The notes under the pieces are model-generated. The model was given only the letters and a program-made list of their open reading frames with translations. It did no database searches and was not told the origin of the DNA. DNA of 64,000 bases, taken from contig CM034613.1 of NCBI GenBank assembly GCA_020091685.1, positions 7,649,104 through 7,713,103 on the forward strand, read 5' to 3'. Both the position numbers and the translations under genes were made by a program. Shown here in pieces: positions 22,901-32,094 of the stretch (its first letter is position 1; every line of letters begins with the position of its first letter). This stretch comes from Lutjanus erythropterus (Eukaryota; Chordata; Actinopteri; Lutjaniformes; Lutjanidae).

Positions 22901-24948
22901 CCACATGGGCAAGGCTGGTCTCTATGACAACCAGGGGGGAAAGATGAAGAAGAAACAGCCCATGATGCTGCACTCTGACCCCAGCATCTTAGGTATGTGA
23001 CCTGACCAGCGTTTCGTATTTCCTCCTTTTGACTTCATTTATCTGCAAATGTTCTAGGTCTGGCTAGCTAGAAGTAGCTAGCTTTAAATAGCTTGGCCCC
23101 AGTTTACTGTTATGATAATACAAAACATGACCTGTCAACGAATACACCAGCTACACGCTCATACATCAAAGTTAAGAGTTAATACACAAAACAAAATGAG
23201 CCAACATGGAAGATGTAGACACCACCTGGAATCAAATGGAGCCAAACAAAACCAACAAAGGAAGAAACACAGATTTCTGAACCAACAGCAGAAAGTCTTC
23301 CATCTTTTTGATGACTTGTTTGCACCCTCTCCAGGTGGTGAGTAGGATGTGCTCATAGGGTGGGCTTATGTCTGAAGTTTATTTATGTGCCCATGAGCTG
23401 TTGGGTGCATAAACACACACCAGGATGGGATATGGCTTCCTCTCAAATTAGATCTAAACAGGTGGTGAAACAAATGTCATATACAGAGTTCCTACGCAGT
23501 ATGGAATTAGATTTTATCAATTTCCAGGTTTGGATGAGTGTGTGTGGAAAAGTATGAATTTCCAGAATATTCTAATTACTAAAATATAAAATTCTGAATT
23601 TCTTAAAGTAATTGATCATACATGGAGTGGTTTTCATGCATGTAGGTCACAGCCTGCAACACTGGTCTGTCGTAAGCACCTTATAACTGTACCAAATCCA
23701 GACATCCAAGACCAGATTTGGAAAGAAAATATTACAGTGTCTTTGAATTACATATATACATAGCACCACAGATAATCAATTAAGCTTGTCTGTGGACATT
23801 TGTAAGTTATGTAGTTATCAGTTATCTTTTCTGCCTAAAGACACTGTACCTTAATGGCTGCCTAGGTGCAGTATACACTAAATTGTTTACCTTTTTTCAA
23901 CTTCTTTGTGGTTCTTGTTTATAAAAGAAACTAAAAAATAGGGGGGGTCAATAATAGACAATTTATTCAACATGTTAAGAGAAAGCAATATGAGTATATG
24001 GTTGGTTGGTTTACTTCCTCTTTAGGCACAGATGTTTGATAGTGGAACTTTGTCCAACTTTCTGTGTAGGAGTGTGAACTCAACATCCACAACGGGTAAA
24101 TGCAAGTTTTCAGAGGGCTAGCTTTACAATCCTAGATAAAAAGCGTGGTTGGCTAAGGATTCCAAATGGCAAAAGAAAGCTAAACCTTGTGCAAAACCTT
24201 TGAGCAAAAATAGTCAGAATGTAACATACATGTTAAGAGTTGTATTTTAAAACCATTTGTTTACGTCATGAACTTCTTGCTGTTTGTACTCACATGTCAG
24301 ACATGATATGAAAAATCTACTGAGAAGTCTGGAAAAGTATGGAATTTTGAAATGGAAAAATGTCTTAGAAATATAGATAAAAATGGATAATGAAAAATGT
24401 TGCTAATGAAAACTGCAGCTGTACTGCAGTTTCTACCAGCTGTTTGTGTGATGAAGATTGCTGGTTGAAACATGGGATCAGTACTTAGCAGCTTGTGCAC
24501 TTCAGTGTACACACTACTACTTGTTTACCACTGTTCTCCACACTCATTTTGACCTTTGCATGTTTCTTACTTGGCTTAGATGTGACCATGATCTACTTTC
24601 TCTGTCTTCAATTATTGAATAACAGTACATAAGCAAACATAAATGTAATATTTATGATTTGTGATGAGTTAGCGTCTTGTCACATTTACAAATAAGGTTT
24701 AACCTTTCCAGAACAGAGTGCTTCTTATAAATAATTTCTGGCTTGCATCTTTGTCCTCTGCCTACACCGTTTTAAGCTGGCTCTTCTAACTCCCTCATGT
24801 CCCGTCCTCCTCTGATCTTACTCTGCTCTCTCTGTGTCTTCTCTCTGCCCTCACCGCCCCTCCCCTCCTCCTCCCTGCAGGGTACTCATTCCACAATGCG
24901 GCCGACTGTCTGAGCCTGAATGAGATGGAGATGGTGGAGGATTACTGA
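3889..24948 (+). CDS. gigyf1: GRB10-interacting GYF protein 1 (23 coding exons)
   Basis: Gigyf1 is a cytoplasmic adaptor that binds the cap-binding repressor 4EHP (EIF4E2) and recruits decay factors such as DDX6 and CCR4-NOT, repressing translation of target mRNAs. Coding exons: 3889-3923, 9420-9549, 9792-9887, 10085-10202, 11512-11620, 11984-12183, 13704-13933, 14097-14217, 14599-14784, 16264-16421, 16924-17092, 17237-17403, 18099-18202, 18315-18415, 19395-19468, 19716-19853, 20205-20423, 20533-20753, 20911-21068, 21273-21436, 22344-22388, 22848-22992, 24881-24948. All introns are GT-AG; phases agree throughout; the sum is 3,156 nt, giving 1,051 residues and TGA. Start MTAETLNFGPEW matches the family N-terminus. 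The 4EHP motif is at residues 39-47, the GYF domain at about 507-565, and the protein ends in EDY. Human GIGYF1 is 1,035 residues and GIGYF2 1,299, and wording such as EKMVASLQDTSLEEE favours GIGYF1. Teleosts can carry duplicate copies; I cannot tell which this is. Confidence 0.96.
4055..4552. repeat. Dispersed MITE-like repeat split by a SINE
   Basis: The outer parts (about 4055-4330 and 4511-4552) align by eye with the uninterrupted copy at 5229-5525. They share the phrase TTTGGTCTATAAAATGT, a run ending GAAAATATT, the segment AGAGAATTTGGT versus AGAGAATTTAGT, and the end TTAATTGTTGCAGCT. The right end resembles the TAGAGCTGCAAC-type terminus of the copy at 53424-53866. The element is probably a non-autonomous DNA transposon of hAT-like character; no coding capacity was seen. 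Confidence 0.65.
4345..4510 (-). mobile_element. tRNA-derived SINE (minus strand)
   Basis: Read on the minus strand from about 4510, the head resembles a tRNA. An A box reads TACCTCAGCTGG (4487-4498) and a B box reads GGTTCAATTCC (4425-4435), one base off the GGTTCRANTCC consensus. A pyrimidine-rich body (CCCTCTCTTTC) follows, and an ACAAACAAAC-type tail lies at 4315-4335. The head, the phrase TTTTGCTGCATGTC and the CT-rich body fit a SINE family I recall from percomorph fish. It is not a functional tRNA gene, because it lacks a foldable acceptor stem and continues into the SINE body. Confidence 0.8.
4960..5228. repeat. Dispersed repeat, copy 1 (inverted relative of 37.7 kb)
   Basis: Positions about 5005-5060 match, on the opposite strand, positions about 37690-37750; both share TCTGCTGGAAGGGCAATTAA-like wording with a few mismatches. 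The neighbouring GTGTACACAG segment also has a counterpart. No open frame or clear termini are visible, so the family is unassigned. Confidence 0.5.
5229..5525. repeat. MITE-like repeat, uninterrupted copy
   Basis: This is a full-looking copy of the element interrupted at 4055-4552. It begins near a TTTCAATTATTTTCATTGAT segment and ends in GGTTAATTGTTGCAGCTGTA. It is AT-rich without coding capacity. A short related fragment lies at 6255-6300 (GATTAATCGATAATGAAAAT) and a fourth copy at 53424-53866. Confidence 0.65.
6255..6300. repeat. Short fragment of the same MITE-like family
   Basis: The segment GATTAATCGATAATGAAAAT followed by AGTTGTTAGTTGCA matches the terminal wording of the 4.1 and 5.3 kb repeats. 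It is too short for a family assignment on its own. Confidence 0.45.
8360..8920. mobile_element. Inverted-repeat element with TTAA ends
   Basis: The left end (8360-8391) and the reverse complement of the right end (8889-8920) are 32-base inverted repeats differing at two positions. They start TTAAAAGGATAGTTCACCC and TTAAAGGGATACTTCACCC. The 561-bp element has no coding capacity, so it is non-autonomous. TTAA occurs at both tips, which would suit a piggyBac-type target site, but that assignment is inference. This terminus is common in teleost genomes. A related left end starts at 44325. Confidence 0.8.
9420..9549 (+). CDS. gigyf1: gigyf1 coding exon 2, 4EHP-binding motif
   Basis: This exon encodes residues 12-55. 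It completes the split Trp codon and reads through a Ser/Pro stretch into PKYKLAEYRYGREEMLALY. The Y39-x-Y41-x4-M46-L47 pattern matches the YXYX4L-phi 4EHP-binding motif of GIGYF proteins, where Met takes the Leu position. The acceptor CTCACACAG and donor GTTTGT fit the phase. Retention of every key residue suggests 4EHP binding is preserved. Confidence 0.93.
10755..11425. repeat. gigyf1: Palindromic MITE in gigyf1 intron 4, copy 1
   Basis: The element starts CTAAAGGGATAGTTTAGATT. Its arms are inverted: AACTGCTGTCTACAGGGTCAA on the left is close to the reverse complement of TTGACCCTGTCCACAGCAGT on the right. It ends near CATCTACTGTAGATAAT. A related copy lies at about 60286-61070, where CATCTACTGTAGGTAAT recurs. 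No coding capacity. It occupies half of the intron between coding exons 4 and 5. Confidence 0.7.
12184..13670 (+). other. gigyf1: gigyf1 intron 6, nothing recognised
   Basis: This 1.5-kb intron has no recognisable repeat boundary and no coding segment that fits the phase. An 8-base exon-like segment at 12634-12641, between an acceptor-like CTCTCAG and donor GTGAGT, would break the frame and was not used. Confidence 0.6.
13671..13703 (+). other. gigyf1: Alternative in-frame 33-nt extension of coding exon 7
   Basis: Two AG acceptors precede coding exon 7: CATGTGACAG ending at 13670 and CTTCCTTGGTCAG ending at 13703. They lie exactly 33 bases apart, so either keeps the frame. The upstream site would add 11 residues (VPALMQPLPWS) before DGGPRSAGW. 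The downstream site has the better pyrimidine tract and is used in the main model. Mammalian proteins carry a different short segment (like RWRSASP) just here, so the local length is evolutionarily loose. Confidence 0.5.
14785..16263 (+). other. gigyf1: gigyf1 intron 9 with an A-rich microsatellite
   Basis: An (AAAAAT)n-like run lies at about 14986-15025. The rest is AT-rich, with no coding segment and no clear transposon termini. Confidence 0.6.
16880..16921 (+). repeat. gigyf1: (CT)n-(TG)n microsatellite forming a splice acceptor
   Basis: About 30 bases of uninterrupted CT dinucleotide run into about 12 of TG, ending directly in the TAG acceptor (16921-16923) of coding exon 11. The microsatellite is therefore the polypyrimidine tract for the first exon of the GYF domain. 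Such tracts vary in length between individuals. Confidence 0.9.
16924..17403 (+). other. gigyf1: gigyf1 GYF domain (coding exons 11 and 12)
   Basis: Exons 16924-17092 and 17237-17403 encode the GYF domain, residues about 507-565, beginning WFYKDPQGEIQ. The signature G518-P-F-x4-M525-x2-W528-x3-G532-Y533-F534 is complete (GPFTTVEMCEWFQAGYF), and the strand ends MWGRVPFAPGP. GYF domains bind proline-rich PPG-phi ligands; partners known for GIGYF proteins include TTP, TNRC6 and ZNF598. The two exons meet in the codon of G518, inside the signature. No key residue is missing. Confidence 0.95.
17404..17460 (+). other. gigyf1: Alternative 57-nt extension after the GYF domain
   Basis: Coding exon 12 has two good donors: GTGAGA at 17404 and GTGAGT at 17461. 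The 57 bases between are open and in phase, and would add 19 proline-rich residues (VRQPPPTQRPQPTRGPAGT) between PPPLL and GNLDQERLKK. The short form matches human GIGYF1 and is used in the main model. Whether the longer form is made is unknown. Confidence 0.5.
19716..20423 (+). other. gigyf1: gigyf1 charged coiled-coil and polyglutamine exons
   Basis: Exons 19716-19853 and 20205-20423 encode residues about 667-785. The first is almost wholly Glu/Arg/Lys/Gln (REEEEQRKRREEKRR). The second is Gln-rich, with a six-glutamine run before RAQQQRDR. This matches the long charged helix of GIGYF proteins but is much shorter than in GIGYF2, one reason for the GIGYF1 call. The CAG-coded run could vary in length. 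Confidence 0.85.
20533..20753 (+). other. gigyf1: gigyf1 Gly/Met/Ser-rich exon
   Basis: Coding exon 18 (residues about 786-858) is rich in Gly, Met and Ser (for example GMSMGSSSMGG) and contains two GMW-type spots, one reading MGMWDEAVKNQ. That spot resembles the MGFWDDAVKE segment of GIGYF2. It is probably disordered. It links the charged helix to the conserved C-terminal block. Confidence 0.85.
20911..21436 (+). other. gigyf1: gigyf1 conserved C-terminal block
   Basis: Exons 20911-21068 and 21273-21436 encode EEEKLLKLLQG, then FTTWCEQMLHALNT, YLKEVESPYAVLDFIRSYLG and KEFAKQFLERRAKQKANQQ. This is the most conserved stretch outside the GYF domain when compared with vertebrate GIGYF1/2. Its presence, with the ending EDY in the last exon, shows the gene is complete at the 3' end. 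Confidence 0.9.
21437..22343 (+). other. gigyf1: gigyf1 intron 20, nothing recognised
   Basis: This 0.9-kb AT-rich intron precedes the 45-nt coding exon 21 (22344-22388, 15 codons, phase 0 at both ends). Skipping that small exon would keep the frame. No repeat termini or coding segment were recognised inside the intron. Confidence 0.6.
22993..24880 (+). other. gigyf1: gigyf1 last intron with repeat fragments
   Basis: This 1.9-kb intron holds two fragments of one dispersed sequence: GGAAAAGTATGAATTTCCAG near 23548 and GGAAAAGTATGGAATTTTG near 24331. A poly-G run of seven lies near 23941. A long pyrimidine-rich tract (about 24800-24880) leads into the acceptor CCCTGCAG of the final exon. No coding segment is supported. 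Confidence 0.6.
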
Positions 24949-25029
24949 TGTGACGCAGCGCAGCAGCAATAGCTACCTGAGGCCTTCTGTCTTTTAATCA
25001 GACAAACCTGATGACGAATGTGCACTGCT

Positions 25030-25063
25030 GGGGGAACCGGGGGGAGGTGGGGGTTGGTGGGGG
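25030..25063 (+). promoter_or_regulatory. gigyf1: G-quadruplex motif in the gigyf1 3' UTR
   Basis: Four long G runs (5, 6, 5 and 5) are separated by loops of 4, 4 and 5 bases, about 80 bases after the stop codon on the mRNA strand. This meets strict G-quadruplex criteria and could form in the transcript. Folding and function are inference. Confidence 0.7.
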
Positions 25064-25316
25064 TAGGAAGGGAGCGAGCGTGAGGGGAGGTACAGGGTGG
25101 AGGCGCCTGGATCTGCGCCTCCCACACTTTCCTTCCCTCTGGCAGGAAAAAAGGGCTCCCTGCTGCACCAGTTGATCACTTGAGCAGGGGAGAGGGGGGT
25201 GAAGAGGGGTGAGGTTAAAAGGAAGATGGGTATCCTCTGGCACTCAAAAGATTAAGCACCTTATACTGAACTAATGCACTTTATTGAGATGGGATTTGAA
25301 TAGTTTTTTTTGTTTC

Positions 25317-25333
25317 GTGTGTGTGTGTGTGTG
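25317..25333. repeat. (GT)n microsatellite
   Basis: A short GT dinucleotide run (GTGTGTGTGTGTGTGTG) in the probable gigyf1 3' UTR. Confidence 0.85.
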
Positions 25334-25908
25334 CGTTGGGAATCAGTGTGCATACACATTATCTGTGTGCATCGGAACTGGAAGGGGGTCGGTGAAACAG
25401 TCGGTGGGGTGAATGGTCGGGCTGTTAGGTTTTCAAAGTCAGGGGGACCTTTAGTTGAAACCTTATCAGAGAGCAAATCCTTTCTCGAAAGACAAACACT
25501 GTTGATATTTCTCTTGTTTAGCATTTTTTTACGTTTATATAAAAAGTAAAGCTATTGAAAAATGGATTATAAAAAAACTTGAAGATTTGCACTTGCCTAA
25601 AAAAGAAATGACAAAAACAACAAAAAAATCAAACAAATGGGGTTAGTTCTAGAAGTGAATATTTTTGTGAATGTGTCTGAACGGCTGTGAGAGTGACTGA
25701 TGAGTGCGTGATGGTTGGTTTGTGTCAGTAATATACCAGTCTGCACAATGTTTTTTTTTTTTTCTTTCTTTTGTTGCTTACCAAGACGTATGAAACATAA
25801 GAGGCCATTTTTGTCTTTTTTGTTCAAAAGGTAATTTTGTATACTCATGTTTAGAGTGTATGTGTGTTTCCCTTCTCCAAACAGGGACTTGATCTTTGTG
25901 TTTTGAGA

Positions 25909-25951
25909 GTGTGAGTGAGTGAGTGAGTGAGTGAATGAATGAGAGAGAGAG
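25909..25951. repeat. (GAGT)n/(GA)n microsatellite
   Basis: Repeated GTGA/GAGT units pass into GAAT and then a GA run ending near 25951. Low complexity, in the probable gigyf1 3' UTR. It gives rise to a spurious Leu/Ser/His-rich open frame on the minus strand. Confidence 0.85.
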
Positions 25952-26176
25952 AGGGCAATTGCACAACACATCCTTTCTCTCACCAGCTCTTCATCCCCAG
26001 ATAGACGAAATAGAAATGCATACATTTGTAAATGTTAGCTTTGCGCTCATCACATGATGACCACCACTAGTTTATTTCCCTTAGCTTCTCTGCATGGGGA
26101 GCTGTCTCTAGACCTGTGAGGACTAGCAGACAGGGCAAATCATGAGGGACATTACTGTGAGTGCATCAGAATGAGA

Positions 26177-26208
26177 CTGTGTGTGTGTGCGTGTGTGTGT
26201 GTGTGTGT
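26177..26208. repeat. (GT)n microsatellite
   Basis: A nearly perfect GT dinucleotide run with one GC interruption, in the probable gigyf1 3' UTR. Confidence 0.85.
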
Positions 26209-28127
26209 TTTCTGTGTGCATGTTCATTTACTGTTCATAGAAATGAGTTAAGACTACAGGTACTCATTTTGAATACATGTGCTTTTTTGTATGTGTATGA
26301 ATGCACATTTGTGCCTAAGAACTTGGATAGGGTGCGTGGCCATTGAGACATTAACTCTTTTTTGAGAGCGAGTGTGACGTGTGTCAGTGCTCAGCACAGT
26401 GTATGTAAAGTATGTAAGTTTATATCGTAAATATTTCTAGTTCAGTCTAGGGGTGATCCATCGGAAGGTTAGTCCAGTCTGTTTTCCTGGGGTGTGATCA
26501 CGTTGCCTTTTGTCAGCTCTCGAACTTGTGAATGAAAGGTGTCGAGTTTCTGACTCTGAAAAAAAAAATACAGCATCTTAATGTGCAAGTGCACAGAACG
26601 GTGCATGAAATGTTAGCATATTGTGTTACTTATTCGTTGTTGCAATTTGATAATGACGAGTTTTCTTTTTTTAATGAAAAATATATATGAATATATACAT
26701 TATATACAAAGTTTAAAAAGTATTTGGACTAAGATAATGAGCACTTGGGGCTGCTATTTTTGTTGTGTGTTTTAATTTTTTTTTCCTTAATTTGTTTTTC
26801 ATTTTTGTTTCATTATCGCCATGTGAAGTGTGTGTATTATTTCTTTCTTAAGAAAATATTGAATGTATTCCAAAAAAATGACAAGAAACCCGTGCTGATA
26901 CCAGATATTTTTTTTCCTCAGAAGATTTCAAAAATGGAAACAAAATACAAAAAAGCTTCAAAGAGTTTAGCGAGGACTTTTTTTTATTTACACAGTGGAG
27001 AAGAAAAAAAAAAAAACTCGGGATGGATACAGTTGAACACACTGCCTCTACAATCCTGGTCGTACAAATAGTGACTAAGAATTAAAAGAAAGGACTCTTT
27101 CTATTCCATACTGGAGCTTTGGTTGTTTACAAACCACATGGATATCTGTGGGTGCAGTTTTTTGTTTTTATTTTTATTTTGATTTTGATTTTTTTGTTCC
27201 CACATAAGACGGGTGGGGTTTGCAAGTGCGCTTCTGCCATATGGACATTGAGTGGTGTTGGTTTGAGGAAGAGTCGCAGGCATCGCAACAGCATGGACAA
27301 GATCCTCTAACTGGACCGTTGTGCGTGGTCGTGGATCCTGAGACTTGATCACACTTGGAGTGGAGGCGTGAAAATCAAGGATGGGCTCTGTTTTGTGGAG
27401 AACGGAGTGCAGGGCTGTGTAACCCTAGAGGGAACTGAGAGGGCGATATGAGTACACCTGGTTAGTGCACTTGTCTTCACCTCAACCCTCATGAGCACTC
27501 AACACCCTGCCCTCACCAACTCACCTATGCACTTTTGTTCATTCAAGCTGTGAGGTACCATTTTGGGGATGGGAGCACAATTACAACAGGAGGATTGCTA
27601 CGACTTTGACAAAGTCACTGAAAAAGATATTCCCAAACTGAAATAAGAGACTAGAGAAGCACGTCTTCTCCCACCTCCTGTATATAACCATATTTTTGTA
27701 TTACCTTTCAGAGTAGAAAGAAAATTTGCAAATGGATGAAGGAAAATTCATGAGACATTGATTATATGGAGTGAATGTTCTTCAAGAAAACCAATCTTTT
27801 TTGAGTATAGTTTGAGATAGACTCGCTGTGAGTTTCCCTTAGTTTGCCAGTAACCCTGAAATAATTGGGGGTGGAAGGGAAACCCACATGGACATGGACT
27901 GAGGTGTTGGACATGTGGCTCCAAGACTGACTGATGGTTGCTCATCAAGATGGCTGTTTCAGTCGCTACAAAGAGCCCCACCAAGAGTGTTTGATCAACA
28001 TGCGCAGTAGAAGAGGCAGACATTGGTTTTAAGAGCTGTTGTCAAGGATGCTTCCACTTCATCTCCCCACCTGATGACTGCCTTGAGAGCTGTAGAGTGA
28101 CTGCAGGAGGAAAAACCCTCGGCATTG

Positions 28128-29564
28128 GTAAGATATTCTTGCTTAATTTTGTCTTGGTGCTGTATACTAATGACTAAATTTGATCCATTTACTCCTGGTT
28201 AAGACTCATTTATACTATGTTAGATATGGATACGGATGGAGCCTTCTGTCCATATTCTGAATTCTTTTTGTCTGTATTTGTGCACATTGTGTGAAGGCTC
28301 ACGGACGTGGGATGCAGTGTAGCCAAGAGTCCAAGGGAGACACAACAAAGTTTTAAAAATCCAAATGTATCAGAAATTACGATCGTCATCAATTTAGTGA
28401 CAAGAATTCTTTGTCAACATATCATGTTGTATTTAATGACCACACAGACCACCGCCATCTGCAGCACTGTCTCAGCTTTGGCATCTTTAGCAGGATGAAC
28501 ACAGGGGTCCTTAAAAAGTCTAAAATCCAGTAATCTGAATTTTAAATTCAGATTATTTGATTTAAATTTACATTTTAAAATGTCATAAATATGAGTTTAA
28601 TAGGTCTTAAAAATAATTTCATTATGAAGTTAATGTTACTTTAATAAAGTTATATTAACTTTAGTCTTGCATGTAGATGTGTTTTTTTGAGAGGAAAAAA
28701 TTGTGTTGATCGCTATAACAACTGCAAAATGAAACCAATAACTACTAATGCAAACTTTATCAAACCACACCCAACAGTGTGTTGTGATGTGTGGTGTGGA
28801 CTAATGTGGCATCTCCTCTCACAAAAAAAAAAAAAAAAAAAGCTACTTCTAGAATTAATAAGTTAAAATTGTTTTTGTTTTCGGTACTTTCATCTAATAT
28901 GGTAGGTGCAAGTTCAGTGAGAACTGGCTTGGTTGAAGCCAGTTAAAAACAATGAATTTGAAGCCCACTGCAAGCCAACGCCAAACACTCCCTGGCCCCC
29001 AAATGGATGTGAAAGAAATCTTAAATTGCATTCATGTTGGTCTTAAAGTCATAAATGTAACTTGTTGAAAGTTGCACAAACCCTGTCTACAGTACTGCAA
29101 CCTCCTCCGGCGTTGCCATGTTTGTAGTCTTGGCAAAATACTAATTTTAAAAAAATGTAATAATAATGGCTGTAAATGCCCCAAATGTGTTCTCTGTTTC
29201 GAGACCCTCTCAAATCTAAACTTCAGTGCCAGTTGAAACAAAAGCACCCAGCAGAAGCAGAAAAAAACAGTCAACTATAAAGGTTTCTTGCAAAATGTGG
29301 GCCTTAGCCATAAATTAATTCTATTTTGGGGAAAAGATTGGGAACCCCTACTTTACTGGGTGTATTGCCAGCAAAAAGGATGTATGGAATGTATGTATGT
29401 GGGCAGTGACGGTTGCATTGTTTGAGGCGGGCATATCTATTTGTCTATTTGTGCATGAAGGGGGCAAAAATGAGCCTTGAATTTTGTGGGGCTGTTTCTA
29501 AAAGGGTTTTCTTTGGACGGTCAGTGATGATGGTCTTGTGTTCTTTCTTTCTGTCTTCTCACAG
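28128..29564 (+). other. gigyf1: Candidate spliced intron in the gigyf1 3' UTR
   Basis: A strong donor (GTAAGA at 28128) is matched 1.4 kb downstream by a strong acceptor with a long pyrimidine tract (CTGTCTTCTCACAG, ending 29564). Repeat-like DNA (about 28505-29075) lies only between them, while the flanks look unique. This suggests a real intron, either in the gigyf1 3' UTR or in an unannotated non-coding transcript. No coding frame crosses the junction that I recognise. Confidence 0.35.
28505..29075. repeat. AT-rich dispersed repeat
   Basis: Segments such as CCTTAAAAAGTCTAAAAT, CTTAAAGTCATAAATGTAAC and a poly(A) run of about 19 near 28823 resemble an AT-rich repeat frequent in fish genomes. 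Boundaries are approximate and the family is not named. Confidence 0.4.
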
Positions 29565-32094
29565 GAGTCTGGCTGTGCTTTATTTGCTGCCCTCTGCAAG
29601 GAGGATCTAATCTACAGCCAACCCATGAACCAGTTAACCCTAAACATGTCCTTTTTGAACTTAAACCCTAAGAAACTTTTCTGTCTTGACCTCGGACTGG
29701 GCAGGCCATTGGCATTATCGGTTGGACAGTTACCAGATGAAGTTACAGGTTTTATCGACCGTGGATCCCATCTGTGTTGGAAGTGTTAGGTTTGGGATTT
29801 GATCAGGCGCTCTCTGGCGAGGAAGAGGATAAAGAGGCACGTATTGCCCAGATGTCATCGCCCACCTCGGCCTGAAACTCTCAGGTGGCTGCGTGGAGGT
29901 CTTCTAATCAGCGGGACTGAAGACCTGCCCTCCTGCCCAGACGTCAGAGACTGAGAGCTGGGTTGGGTTTCGGCGGACGTGGTTGGATTACATCTAAGCC
30001 ACCGGGAATCCCTGCAGCTGTGGAACTGGATGAACTGAAAGAATTGTACAAAAAAAAGACTTTAAACATGACAAAACACAAACACGTAGCTACATGACAC
30101 ATAGATTCTAGAGTCCAAAGGAGGTGCAGACACACTACATAGACACCTACAGCAAAAGCAGAGTACACTCAGTTACATTGGCTCTCGTCTGGAACCACGT
30201 CTGCACACACCAGGGCTACATGAATATCAAATCACACACATACAGACACACACAAGCATCAACGCTCATCAGTATAAACGCTGAGCTCTGTAAATAATGT
30301 AAAAGTTTGTGTTTTGATTTTTCTCTCATAGTGGGTTTTGCTTTATTTCTCTGTTCAACATGCCTTAAAATTGTATAGTTCAGTCCTGAATGGCTAACTG
30401 AAGATGTTCTTGAAATGATGAATTTAAGTTGGAAATCACCCTGTTGACTGAAGTTAAAGAAAGGAGATTTCTACAAGACAAAAATTTTCTGTTAGCTAAC
30501 AGAATTGTCTGCTCTGTATTAACACGATACATGTACCACCATGAAAGTTACTATTTAGCTACAGAATAGAGCAGCAAGCGGTCTTCGATTAATCTAATTT
30601 TGCTGGTGGTTGGCTTTTGTTGCCCTTTTGGTTTCCTTTAAATGAAGAGTGGATTTGTTCAGATTTCCTGTTTAGATTATCGCTGAAGGTGCAGGCTTAA
30701 TAAAGGGCTGAAGTCTGTACTGTCCGGAGCTGAGCTGACTGGGTGGGACACAATTGATTAACTTAAAGTAAAGCACAGACTTGTTGCTGTGCCATGACTG
30801 TTGTTGGGTACAGGTACTAGGTAAAACTGAACCAGAGTGGCACTGAATTTAGAAAATTTGGGGCTTTTGTGGTGCATTTTTTTACACTCCGGGTGAATAT
30901 TTTGTAAGGTACTAGGAGCTTTTTATGTCAAATCATAATTGTAAGAGCAAGAGCAAGCCTGCATGATGTCTAATATTTATGGGTTTGGACAGTAAACCTT
31001 GAGGTAACTTGGCCCAGATTGCCTCTGTTTTGTCTGTGCACCTTGTAGTACTGCTCACCATCTCTGATGGCACTGAATAGATAAAAAAAAAAAATCGACC
31101 AGTCAGTTGTGTCAGTTATCTGATGAGAAGTTCTGTGTGCCGAAGATTTGGGAAGTGTCTCATTCCGTGTCTGTATATCTAATTGGATTTGAGAGATTAA
31201 TGATTTTAGTCATCCAGTCGTTTTTTCGTATCCTTGATACTGAACAGTATGCAGCTTTTAATCCGAATGGCAGCTGATGGTCATTGAATACCATCAGCTT
31301 AGACTTGTTATACATGTGTAGATTGTTTGGTTGAGGCTTTGGTGGTTCATTACCTGCTATAGCTAACTGTGTAAACTGAGCCACAGTAGGCTCCCGTATG
31401 TCATAACTGTTAAATTGATATTGAATCAATACTAAATGGTTACTAAGTTTAATGTTGTTGTAATCAGTTGCCAAAACAAAGAAATTAACTTTAACCATAT
31501 AAGTATACAATCAAGTGTCTTATTTGTGAATGACTTTAAAAAATACCTATGTTTGACCTTTTTAACCACTGATAGTGTGTGTGGTATTAGTTGTTGGTCA
31601 GTCTGTCTTAAAGATGAAACCGAAGTTGTTTGCAGTTTATTTTACTGCACTACACATGCTTTTATGATTAGATAAACTTAAAAGTGGTGTTGCCAGAAAG
31701 CCCTGGGTGTTTGGCTGGTTGCAGCCGTTGGAAAGATCCTGTCATGGCCTGTCTGCTTGGCGGTATGAAGTTGATCGTCTGGTTTATTTTAGTTCTAGTA
31801 ACTGTAGTTCCAACAACAATGGCCTAAAAGGTATTTTAAAAAAGGCACATCCCAGTCAGCTCAGCTCCTTTGCTTCATGAGTCTTTGAATGTTGTTAAAA
31901 TAACAGCATACATGTAATGAAACTGTTATGGAAAAAAGAACAACTGAAAGATGTGTAAATAGTTTGGCTTTTGTTTGTTTGAAGAACAAAATAAATACTA
32001 AATAAATAGCATTTAGCAGTGAATGACTCAGTATTTCTTACTCACTTGTATTATCTATTAAATTGATTGAAAGGAGTGAAAATCACACATGATC

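Larger units (their letters stand above)
24949..32010 (+). other. gigyf1: Probable long gigyf1 3' untranslated region
   Basis: No coding exon is recognisable between the gigyf1 stop and the wrap53 promoter. The stretch has several possible poly(A) signals: ATTAAA at 27081, AATAAA at 30699, and AATAAA at 31990 and 32001. A UTR of 2-7 kb is plausible. It starts with a G-quadruplex motif and holds CA/GT and GAGT microsatellites and a candidate intron (28128-29564). The small open frames are not conserved in any way I recognise. The true end needs transcript data. Confidence 0.5.

Noticed and set aside
25597..26025. 142-codon minus-strand frame
   Set aside because: Made largely of the translated GAGT/GA microsatellite and poly-A/T runs in the gigyf1 3' UTR.
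29538..29789. 83-codon plus-strand frame after the candidate 3' UTR acceptor
   Set aside because: No recognised domain; it overlaps the acceptor and is best read as 3' UTR.
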